64,000 nt of DNA. Source: Limnomonas spitsbergensis (taxonomy: Eukaryota; Chlorophyta; Chlorophyceae; Chlamydomonadales). Shown here one piece after another: positions 1-9,833 of the stretch (the first letter of the stretch is position 1; each line of letters starts with the position of its first letter). The notes under the pieces were generated by a model. That model was not told the origin of the DNA and ran no database searches. It saw only the letters and a program-made list of their open reading frames with translations. The stretch lies in contig JAYJMM010000124.1 of assembly GCA_037349105.1 (NCBI GenBank), positions 7,176,001-7,240,000 of the forward strand, written 5' to 3'. The position numbers and the translations under genes are program-made.

Positions 1-2373
1 TGATTCATACTCAGCACGTGCATGTACATCAAGTGGGCTACTGCCAGGCTCATTCAGTTCTTAAATGTGTACTGCAACAGTCTGCCCCAGAGCCTCTGGT
101 CTGCCCCATAAGAGGTCGGGAAATGTTACACAGGAGAGAGGAGGGCCCTGGAATTGCCCTGGGAGGATATTGAGGACACCAAATCCTCGTGGCCTCTGGG
201 GGACGCCAAACACTTACCTCTCGTGCTGATAGAGGCGACCAGGCACTCGATGAATGCTGAAGTCTATCAATGAGGAGACACTCCTGGTGCAGTGCTTATC
301 TCCAGCAATCCTCCAGTTCCTGCTCTTTTCCTGTTGAATGCAATGCGAATATTACTTGCATGGGATCGGAATGAAAATCAGCAGTCAGTTTTAATAGAGC
401 TTCTTGAAATCAGCATCTTGGACAAAGCGAGTCGTAAGTGGGGGAAAAATTAGAACACCAAAGCCAAGGTTGACCTGGCAGGTATCTGTCCAAAGCGCCA
501 GCCCTTCTGCGCTGCCTATTTTATGGGATTCAGCAACTACAGTATTCAGCTGCATCATGGCCTGCAGCTGGGGTAACCTGGTGCATGAAGCGCTGCTATA
601 TGGGCCACCAGCCGCAGGCCAGTCAATTTCCATCCCCTTAGGCATAGTGGAGGCTGCTCAGCGGCCTACCAAACCTGGTCAATTCTAAAAGAGATAGAGC
701 TCTACTGCCCTGGATGCACAAGCTCAGGAACAGCGGCTCCATGTGGCTCAGCAACAGCTGCACCACACAGCTGGGTGACAGCAGTGCTCGCTGTTAAGGG
801 CATCCATAATGATCATGAACTGCTGGGAGTGCTTACGAGCTTGGTTCCAGGCAGAGTTTATGTCCTGCGCATCGGCAAGGCCCAGTTGCCACTTGACGAG
901 CAGGACGATCCCAAAGTTGGACTCCCACAGGAAGTTGGGACCCTGTGGCTTCAAAACCGACGGAAATTTGAGCTTGATGAAGGCATTTTTAGGCATATTA
1001 GCCGGAACAAACTCTCGCATTCATACACTCTCAAACATTTGTCGAGACACGGCCTCACCCTCATAGGTCACCCTTCAGAACACGAATTGACGCCATGGCA
1101 TTGCAACCGGCACATACAAGATGACACATACTTTCTGCCATGCATCCAGTCAAACAAACAAAAAGCCAGGCCAGCTGTCTATGATGCAATTTTCACAGGG
1201 ACAATCATGAGCGGCTGTGAGCAAGGCAGGCCATCTGTTATGATTTTCACAGCATTGAATCGGTGCAAAACATGCATGATCATGATGAAACGCATGAGAG
1301 CAAAATCCAGGCATGATCCATCGTCGTGACATGAGCATTGCTTCATACCTTACTGGGGGGTGCGCGGTCAGCAAAAAGGGGTGTTGGGCAAAACACGGGA
1401 GGACACGTTCCCTGACAAATGCGCGAGCGCCTTGATTCCATGGATTCCAAGCCATGTCTTTTATACACGACTCGATTCGAGGAATCGGGCTGGGGCATCA
1501 AACTGAAGTATCGAGGACCTCCTGCCCAATCTCGCATCGAATACTTCATAAGACACGACGCGCATAGCCTCTAGGGGCAGGTCAAATTTCGAATTGTCCA
1601 GATGCTGGGAACCGGTGCCGAGGCCGGTGTTGGTGGTGACCACCGGTGCTCCATTGTAAGTTTGTGACACGTGTTCTGTGTACGTGCGCGTGCGTGGTAT
1701 ACGGATCGTCAGGGTTTCAGAGAATCATGCGGGAATCAAGGGGAATGATGCGGTTAACCACTGTTTGTCAAGAAAATAATAATACACGACAAGAGACAGA
1801 AGGATTCGCAACAAGCTGCACATCTTGCACAAGCGTTCCTTGCATAGGCTACCATGCAGGGTCAACCAGCATACTCGAAATTGCAGAAACAAGGTGTAGC
1901 TGATCTGGCAAGACCTTGTTTCTTCCATGGTGCACTTGGTGCCAGAAGGACAAATGTGGTGGGCACGCATAGGGCTGGTGCCAGTGCCTCGACCAGCAGA
2001 TCACTGGTCTCGAGAAACACAAACAGCAGGTAATACATGACCTGATCCTCCGTCATATATACAGCCCCACCAACCCTCAGGCAAAGTGGCCAACAGTATT
2101 GCGGAACAGGCAAGGGGCGTCTTTTCCGGCCACCCCAAGGAATCTGCCAATTAAGGCTGGCTAACGCGATACCGTACGTTGATGCAGGTCTCGCCATATC
2201 CCAAGAGTCATGGCCGTGGTCGAGTCTCCAGCACTCCGATACGAGCCCGGTTCAAAAGCGACAAGTTCATCGGTGTTAGGTGGGCAAACTTTTTGAGATA
2301 TTTTGCTTGTATGGAAGGAACATGGATTTTCAACTCAATCCACGCTGCTAGACATCGCTGTTGACGACGCCTG
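1..2373. other. Region without a confident gene
   Basis: No recognisable protein family was found in this stretch. The best open frames are on the minus strand: about 748-1020, containing KFPSVLKPQGPNFLWESNFG followed by a helical stretch ending MDALNSE, and about 1461-1670, beginning MSQTYNGAPVVTTNTG. They could be exons of one minus-strand gene, but I could not link them with convincing splice sites. The upstream exon(s) of the pyrophosphorylase gene, which should carry a plastid transit peptide, probably also lie here but could not be identified. Confidence 0.3.
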
Positions 2374-5300
2374 ATGAAGGTTCGCATTTGTGCAGCAATC
2401 ATCCTGGGCGGTGGTGCCGGAACTCGTCTGTTCCCCCTCACGAAGACTCGAGCCAAGCCAGCGGTCCCAATCGGTGGCCTGTATCGCCTCATTGATGTGC
2501 CCATGGTGCGAGCCTGCTAGCACGGCATTTTCGGGGTATCGACTTGCTTCCTCCGCAATTCACGGCATATCCGTAGATTCGGCACCTTGCTTCAAGTGGT
2601 GATCCACTTCAACTTTCTTTGAACGTGCAGAGCAACTGCATCAACAGTGGCATCAACAAGATCTACATATTGACACAGTTCAACTCAACCTCCCTGAACC
2701 GTCACCTGGGGCGTGCATACAACATGGGATCCGGCATTCAGTTTGGAGGCCAAGGTTTTGTTGAGGTGCTAGCGGCAACGCAGACCCCTGCCAACAAAGA
2801 GGGCACATGGTTCCAGGGCACAGCTGATGCTGTGAGGCAGTACACATGGATGCTGAGCGACACCAAGAACCGAGTTGTTGAGGACATCCTCATCTTGTCT
2901 GGAGACCATCTGTAAGAAGTGCCTGCTGGTTGCCACACATGCTCAGGCAGGCCTATCTAGCAAACGCGACTTTCTGGGCCACTTTCCGTTCGAATTGTCG
3001 ATGTGCAGGCATGTCGCATTGCTATGACCCATTTACATGTCCAGCATGCTGGGCTGTCATTGTTAATTTGAACATGAAACACTCAGTCAGCGTGTCTCTC
3101 CATTTCCACTTGTTCCTTGTATTCCATGGTCCCTTAATCTTGCTTGCATTGGCACTTCTTGGAGAGCGTTTTTGTCAGAATGTCAGCCCCTTGCCCCTGG
3201 AGCAGCAGCTACCAGAAAACCAATGCCATGATAGATACCTGAATACCCAGGTGCAGGCCAAACAGCCCATTGTCAGGCTCGTCGATTACGTGAGTTTGTG
3301 TTAACACATGATTGCATTTTATAAGTCACGACCTCAGGACTTCCTGCCTTAGTTAAACAATGTTTAATGCAATTCCTGCCAGATATGCGCATACTATGCT
3401 TATATTAGATTACTTATGTGGATCATGTCGGCGTGGCCTCTGTTGCAGGTACCGCATGGACTACATGAAGTTTGTCAACTACCACCGCGAGATGAATGCC
3501 GATGTCACGGTCGGGTGCATTCCCAACAGCAGGAACCGCGCCAAGGATTTTGGCCTCATGAAGATTGATGACGCCAGGCGCATTATGGTGAGCCTATATA
3601 TGGTGTGCTACAAACAGCCTATGGTGTGCTATGAATTGCGTATGGGTGGCCATGAACAGGGTATGAGGCGCTGTAAATTGCTTGTTGTTTGCTTCCGTCT
3701 CACAGGCTATCCCTATGATTGCACTGATTTCGACGGCGGTACTGAGGAGACATGCTGCTTCCTGAGGTCATGATTGTAGTTTAAAGAGCTGTTCAAGCCT
3801 CTTGCTCATTTCACCTTGGAACGCATGGTGTAGGAGTTCTCCGAGAAGCCCAAGAGCGATGAAGCGCTGAATGCCATGAAGGTTGACACCACCCTGCTAG
3901 GTAGGACACAGGACACTAGCATTTAGTGTAGTACAGATTATCTAAATCAGTTGGATTGCTAAACTCCTTCTGTCCATGAAGCTCTGGATACCGTGAATTT
4001 TGACACCACCGTGCTGGGTAGGACCCAGGAGGCCAGGACACTACTGCAGCATACGGTTGCTGTCCCTTTTTTAATTGCTAGAGTCTTGGCGTTCAGGTTG
4101 GCCTTCGTACCCTTCCTCATCATGGCTGTCATGTAGGCCTGACCCCCGAAGAGGCGAACGAGAAGCCGTTCATTGCCTCCATGGGCATCTACGTTTTCAA
4201 GAAGCAGGTCCTGATCGACCTGCTCAACAAGGTGAGACAACTCGTACCTGCCTGACATATAGTATTCAGCTCCTAGTCTCCTACACCTATGCACGACATG
4301 GATCCCCCCAGTCCTGAAAAATTACCAGTTGCACATCACACAAGGGAAGAGTTCAGGAGTCCAACTCATCGCCAGCTGCAACTATACAAAGGCGGGCCTG
4401 CCTGGATATTCCGTGGCACATACCACGGCTGACCTACCAAGGGCTAAGCCCAAAGAGGGCTGATTTAAATTTCTGAAGACCAACTGAATCTTTGACTTGT
4501 CGTACCCTTGTAGCCACAGGCAGGAGACGGAGGGAAATCCTAGACAGGCGAGGGGACAAAACATGGATTGTGGCTGGGCATCCATTGTCCATTAGCATGT
4601 CCTAAGCCCACCTAGCACTATTAAGGCTCAACAGCTGATCCCCCCCATGACTGCTTCCACCTCATGCCCCTGTTCCAACCCTCCAGCCCCCCCCCCCCTC
4701 CTGTTGCCTGCCTGAAGGACTTCCCAGCAGCCAATGACTTTGGCGGCGAAATCATCCCCATGGCGGCCAAGACTGCCAATGTGATTGCGTATCCCTTTTA
4801 CGGCTACTGGGAGGACATCGGAACCATTAAGTCCTTCTTCGACGAGAACCTGAAGCTCTGCCGCCACGTAAGTCCGAGGAGGTAGCGGGGAAGTGGGTGT
4901 CAGCCTGTCTGGGCCCCAGGTTCTGCAGGCGTCAAACTTTCTGCGTGATCAGGTCATATTTGCCTTCAGCACCCATCGCAGGACCTCATCAGAGGCCTCC
5001 CATCACATGCACCCACATTTCCAACACCGGAAAGTGACGGTGTTGTCTCGTGAATGTGAACAGCATAGATGGTTCGTGATCAATCTCCACTTTTCCTGAA
5101 GCCAGTGCCAGACTCTGGACACATTGGCGCCACGAGGTCAGCAGGCATGTTTTGGCGGCCGATCCTGTTCTTGTGCCCCTTGCCTCCTCTGCAGCCGGCC
5201 GATTTCGAGTTCTACGACCCCCAGAGCCCCATCTACACGTCTCCCCGTGTGCTGCCCCCCGCCACCATAGTGGACAGCAAGGTCATCGATGCCATCATCG

Positions 5301-6348
5301 CTCAGGGCGCTAGCGTCATGAACAGCACCATCAGCAGCGCAGTCATTGGCCTGCGGGCCACCATCAGCAAGGGCTGTGACATACATGTAGGAAGACGTAG
5401 TGCTTCTTTAAGTGCGCAATAGGCCACCTTGGGGGACCACCTTGGGGGGGCCGCCAGTGGCCACCACCGAGCCTTGTGGACCAAACCTTGACTGGCCTAT
5501 GGCCGAAGGTCCAAACAGCCGGGGTTGCTGCATCAGGTCCCCACGGCCGTAGACCGTGTTGTACCTGACTATAAGCTGATGCACCATCACATCAGCACTG
5601 GACTGAAATGGATAAAGAGGAATTTATTACCCAGGGAAGCGCCTTGTTGACAGTCACGGAATCCAAGCCTGTACTGTGACCCCCCCTCCCCTTTGCCTCG
5701 GCTCTTGCATGTGGCCCTGTCATACCCTGTGTAGGAGTCCATGATTATGGGAGCGGACTACTATGAAAATGAGGAGCAGAGGGCAGCCGTGGCCGCTGCC
5801 GGCGGAATACCTATTGGTATTGGAGAAAACTGCCGGATCAGGAACGCTATCATCGACAAGAATGCCCGCATCGGAAAGAACGTGCAGATTCTGAACAAGG
5901 AGGTGAGTTTCAGCGAGATAAGGCATGCTGTTTTCTGTGGCCAGGATGGGTTTTATCTGTGGGCTGGGCATGGCCTGCACTATTTGAAAGTTGAAGGCAC
6001 ACCCTTTAAATTTGCCAAGTGACGACTGTTTCTGATTCCATATTGCAACATAACGGGCGGACTGAATGCCCCTTGAAGCTGCAGGTGTAATTAAATGAGG
6101 GGAATTAACATGAAATACCAGTACGATATCACTTAGTCAAGACGTAATAAAACTGCAGAGGTTATAAATGTAAGCCTGGAATCTGAGACAGGATCGCAAA
6201 TGGCTACTTCAGAAAGGCACTGTGTGTGTTGTCTCTTTCATTGCAGGGTGTGACCGAGGCAACTCGCGAGGCGGAAGGCATCTATATCCGTAGTGGCATC
6301 GTTGTCATTAACAAGGGCTCCACGGTCCGCGATGGATTCATCATCTGA
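2374..6348 (+). CDS. ADP-glucose pyrophosphorylase, large (regulatory) subunit
   Basis: Makes ADP-glucose from glucose-1-phosphate and ATP, the committed step of plastid starch synthesis, as part of a large/small subunit heterotetramer. Exons visible: about 2397-2505, 2631-2911, 3449-3587, 3834-3900, 4137-4231, 4718-4867, 5195-5386, 5735-5902 and 6247-6348. The nucleotide-binding loop [20 protein letters not shown] opens the catalytic domain. Then come [50 protein letters not shown] and [13 protein letters not shown]. The C-terminal left-handed helix ends [24 protein letters not shown] and GFII. Assignment to the large subunit rests on [24 protein letters not shown] and EGIYIRSG, which follow the plant large rather than small subunit. 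The ATG at 2374 opens the first visible exon, but a TGTGCAG acceptor at 2390-2396 suggests that the true N-terminus with transit peptide lies upstream. A partial exon duplication lies in the intron after the exon ending at 3900. A TGTAA-type polyadenylation signal may lie near 6474. Confidence 0.93.
3975..4045 (+). repeat. Degenerate duplicate of an exon end inside an AGPase intron
   Basis: The 3' end of the exon ending at 3900 plus its donor (about 3857-3920) is repeated about 118 bases downstream. Both copies contain gttGACACCACC or tttGACACCACC followed by (C/G)TGCT(A/G)GgtaggaC(A/C)CAGGA. The second copy would encode [14 protein letters not shown] against [14 protein letters not shown] in the used exon, and it retains the gtaggac donor. 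No strong acceptor precedes it. Confidence 0.75.
5475..5585 (+). repeat. Dispersed repeat family 2, copy 1 (AGPase intron)
   Basis: An intronic stretch of about 110 bases resembles 31495-31599. The shared blocks, in order, are GGACCAAA-CTTGACTGGCC, then GG-TTGCTGCATCA, then GCCGTAG-CCG and AGCTGA-GCACC. No coding capacity or terminal structure is evident. Two copies in introns of unrelated genes imply a dispersed, probably non-autonomous element. Confidence 0.6.
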
Positions 6349-7183
6349 TGAGGAAGTGTCAGGCGCAGATGCAAGCACTGGGAGCTCTATCAGTTCTTCA
6401 GGAGGCCAGCACCTCAGTACCTCCAATAAGATCTCAGGCTAACCAACAGAGCACTGCATAAGAAACTATGCATGTAATATATTTTCTATCATACCGCTGG
6501 AACAATGGCATCTCAATACTTATCTGATTAGTGTTTCACATTTACTGCAGTTGGGCTGCAATTGTGGATCCTCCTGTTCCGTTGGCCTGACGGTTGGTAT
6601 GATGTCAGTGCCTAAGTGCCCTTGCCGGGCCCACAGGTGGTAGTTCATTGACTTATGTTCGGAATGGCAACAACCAGGCCTCATGTTTAGAGATGGGGTC
6701 ATGCACATGCCACAGGTAACGGTATGTGGTTGTGTGTTGGTTGCTTGCCCAGGGGGATCACTGTTTTTTCGTTTGCTGTTATAGGTTATTATTTTGTAAG
6801 CACCTGCCCCATGCATCAAATGCGATGCACCACTGGACTGTTAAAACTACACACAAAACTAGACAGCTTCTCGATTCAGGTATGCTGCTTCAGACAGTGG
6901 GACATTGTTTACATGTTGTACATCTGGAATTCGGAGACAAAAGCTGAACACGATAATACTTGCGGGTGCTGAAGTGGCGACCTTATGCAAGATATGGTGT
7001 TTGTGCAGTGGCCAATCTGACCTGCTGGCCATGATATGCTTCATCTGGTGGGGTACTAATGGTAGCTGTTCGAAGCTCCATTTGTAGAAGCCCCTACTCG
7101 TCCTGTACGCCATGTTCAGCAACGACATGCCAGGTCAGCGACACACATATGATGGGATGAGACAGGCCCCTCACATAAAACAG

Positions 7184-7211
7184 GTGCATGGCCCAGAGGT
7201 GTAACGTCATT
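7184..7211 (+). repeat. Family 1 terminal motif, isolated copy
   Basis: GTGCATGGCCCAGAGGTGTA followed by ACGTCATT recurs nearly unchanged at 35915-35942 and 50061-50086. At those two sites it is preceded by a GCCGAG block like the one ending the longer family 1 repeats, so it is probably one end of the same element. Confidence 0.6.
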
Positions 7212-7520
7212 AACATAAAGCAGGTGCACACTTCACTTCCTGCCATAGCAGCAGGTCCGTTAACGGCTTACTTGTGAGCATTTGGTACTCCAGCCCATGC
7301 CAGCAATGAAGGGCCCGCGGATGGCTCCATGCAGACAAGTAGACTTGCTTTCCACCTAAAACGTTCGTGAGGTAGAAGACAGGCCTTGCATGGGGTATAT
7401 TTACCTCAACGTACTGAAGCCAGCCAGGGAGCAGCATAGGGACCTAGGCTCCAATCACAATGCAGCTGAGGAGTAAATGGTCAAATGGTACCACTTTAGT
7501 GGCATCCACACCCAGAGGTT

Positions 7521-7690
7521 GAGGGGTCGAACCCGCCACACGATCTTCTCTCCCCCCCCGCCTAGAGCGCCAAGTTCTATGTCCCTGTCCCCTCACATAG
7601 GAGGATGGCATGGCTACGCCATGGCCCAGGCTGTGCATGGTAGCTGGGATTGAGCCTAGTCATTCCCTACCGAGCGTTCAGCAGGGCCCA
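7521..7690 (-). repeat. Dispersed repeat family 1 (SINE-like), copy A
   Basis: This stretch matches the reverse complement of 22203-22384 over most of its length. Shared blocks include a TCGAACCCGCCA box, CCCCTCAC, AGGAGG-TGGCATGGCT, CCATGG(C/T)CC, and TTGAGCCTAGTCATTCCCTA, then a GAGC-TTCAGCAGGG end. Read on the minus strand the box is GGCGGGTTCGACCC, which fits a polymerase III internal B box (GGTTCGANNCC). No clear A box was found at the usual spacing, so the tRNA-derived origin is only suggested. Confidence 0.65.
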
Positions 7691-9387
7691 GAGGATATGC
7701 GTTGTTCTAAACAATGCAGCTGAGCGTGAGGAAACTGTCCATTCATGGCACATGACAAGGTGAAGCCTCGAGTTAAGAAGCTTTGCATCCAATCCTTCAA
7801 TGTGTAGTGAATAGATGATTATTGAAGCAGTATTAACTGCATTCATGTCTACAAGGGGTCACTCCTCACACTCTGTGTAGTGCTGCAAGCAGATAACATG
7901 AACATCACATCCGCGAGCTACACAAGCATGGGACAGCAAGTGCAGAGTTGCAGTCTTTTTTTGTTTTCTGCGGCCTACTTCATCACATTATCTTTGGATG
8001 TGTTGAAGCCTTGGTACGGGCATTGCCAGTCCATAGTATCCCTTGCCTATGGCTTTTATCCCCATGCAGGCATAGGCGCAGCCTCAGCCACAGCACTGAC
8101 CACCGAGCGCACTTGCTGATGCCAGTGCAGCCTGGTGGTGTGGACCTGACCTCCGTTGTGAAGCAGCAGCCTGTCTTGTCTTCCTCTCTTGCTTGCAACG
8201 GCACAGGGCCTGCAAGTAGTGGAGGATGGTTACCTGTAGCCACACAAAATAAGGTGCGAGGAATTAGTCCTAAAATGCTACGATGGAGCTCATGAGATCA
8301 ATCAAGCAACAAGATGGCACTTTTATTCACTAGTCCAGATCCCCTCCAACCAGCCAACGCATCCATGTGCAGCTCAGCACATTGGGCCAAGATGTACTAA
8401 TGGTAGGAGCAGAAAGATCCTGGCAGCTTCACTGTTGATATCGTACTTTCAGCCTTCGGTCTAGGAGTCTCTGTTGTATATGGCTGAGGAGTGCGCATCA
8501 ATATGTGCAGCAATCTGCTTAAACAGCATTACAGCAGTATAGGCAGTTTCGCTTGTCTTTTACTCTTTTACTTATCGGGATCGGCTCAAGATACCCTCAC
8601 GGCACAGAAGTACATAACGCACCATTATATACTGATGCATACCTTCACTGGCATGCTGCTGCCCCTCATTCCTTGGCAGATGGAGGCATCTTCGGCTACG
8701 CCCTGATCAACGCTGGCCTTGACGGCTACTGACGCACCGAGCATGCCACTGAGATGTGGGCAGGCATCATCCGGTATGCAGCGTTGCAGCAGAACCCTGA
8801 TGTCTCTCGTCAATGGACCTCGCTGGTGGGAGAGGGAGAGCATGATGCGCCTCTGTCGCATAAGGCTACCTCATGATGCAGCTTTCCGACCAGAGACTAC
8901 GCTAGCTTATGGACACAAACGCATTTCTATCAGCTACACATGACAGAAATGTAGGGAAATGTTGAGGGGCAAGTGCGCAAGGCATTCCTCTTGAAGATGC
9001 CTGGCCTGTTCCCAGATCCCTTCTCCATGTTCTGTCCTCCCTGCTGCATGCTCCATGGTCACGACACGAGGGCTCAGAAGTTCATCATCCTTGTTGCTTG
9101 ACCCTCTCTCCCTGGTCGCCCTTCTACAGGGTAATAACGAGATGGGGTACCTGAAGCAGCTAGGCCCATGTGTCACGGACAACCATTTGCTCATAAAGCT
9201 CACGCAGGCCATGGCTATGCGAGGCGTTGCAGAGCTAAGCCCCTGGGCCAAGGCGCTTTCAGGGTTGGAGAGGGTATAGGTGATTGTATCCACTGCTGCT
9301 GCGCGGAGTAGAGGGGAAGAGGGTGCGGCATGAGGGTGTGTGTGGGAACGGTGGTGACGGGTATGGGTGTTGGGTGAGAAAGTGGTT

Positions 9388-9437
9388 GTTGGCAGGGTTG
9401 TTGGCAGGGTTGTTGGCAGGGTTGATGGCAGGGTTGA
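9388..9437 (+). repeat. 12-bp tandem repeat
   Basis: About four copies of GGCAGGGTTGTT or GGCAGGGTTGAT lie in intergenic DNA. The unit is a multiple of three and so gives an artificial LAGL repeat in one frame. I see no gene around it. Confidence 0.85.
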
Positions 9438-9833
9438 TCGCCTTTCTCAGCCGCCGACAAGGGCCACGTGCGCACCCGGGCTGTTTTTTTGTGTAAGCAT
9501 CTCAAGTTTTCTAGGTTTGGGCGGCCGGCCTCACACACCTTGTTAAGTCCCAGCAAAAGAGGGTTGTGATTTTGTGAAGCCAAGACCGTAACTTTAATGT
9601 GAGGTGAGAGGAGTTATCTGTCATGAGGAGGGGACGTTGTGCAGGTGGGAGTGAGGGAGACTGGCGGGAGACTGGCATCCAAGTTGATCTGTACTGCCAT
9701 GTGTTCGGACTTCGCCGTGTACTTCAGGTATTCACTCTGTCATTATTCCATCGTAAACACGCCTCCCATTAACCACGCTCCGCCGTTTTCTTTCTGCCAG
9801 GCTTGAAACGTTTTGAAACGTGGAATCATAGTC

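Larger units (their letters stand above)
6349..9833. other. Intergenic/accessory DNA with possible unassigned exons
   Basis: No family was recognised over about 3.5 kb. Plus-strand fragments look exon-like but could not be joined: about 8101-8250 with PVQPGGVDLTSVVKQQPVLS, about 8680-8715 with DGGIFGYALINAGLDGY, about 8746-8875 with WAGIIRYAALQQNPDVSRQW, and about 9130-9279 with GNNEMGYLKQLGPCVTDNHL running to a TAG just after a CTACAG acceptor. These may be remains or exons of one plus-strand gene. The stretch also holds a family 1 repeat at 7521-7690, a separate family 1 terminal motif at 7184-7211 and a short 12-bp tandem near 9390. Confidence 0.3.
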
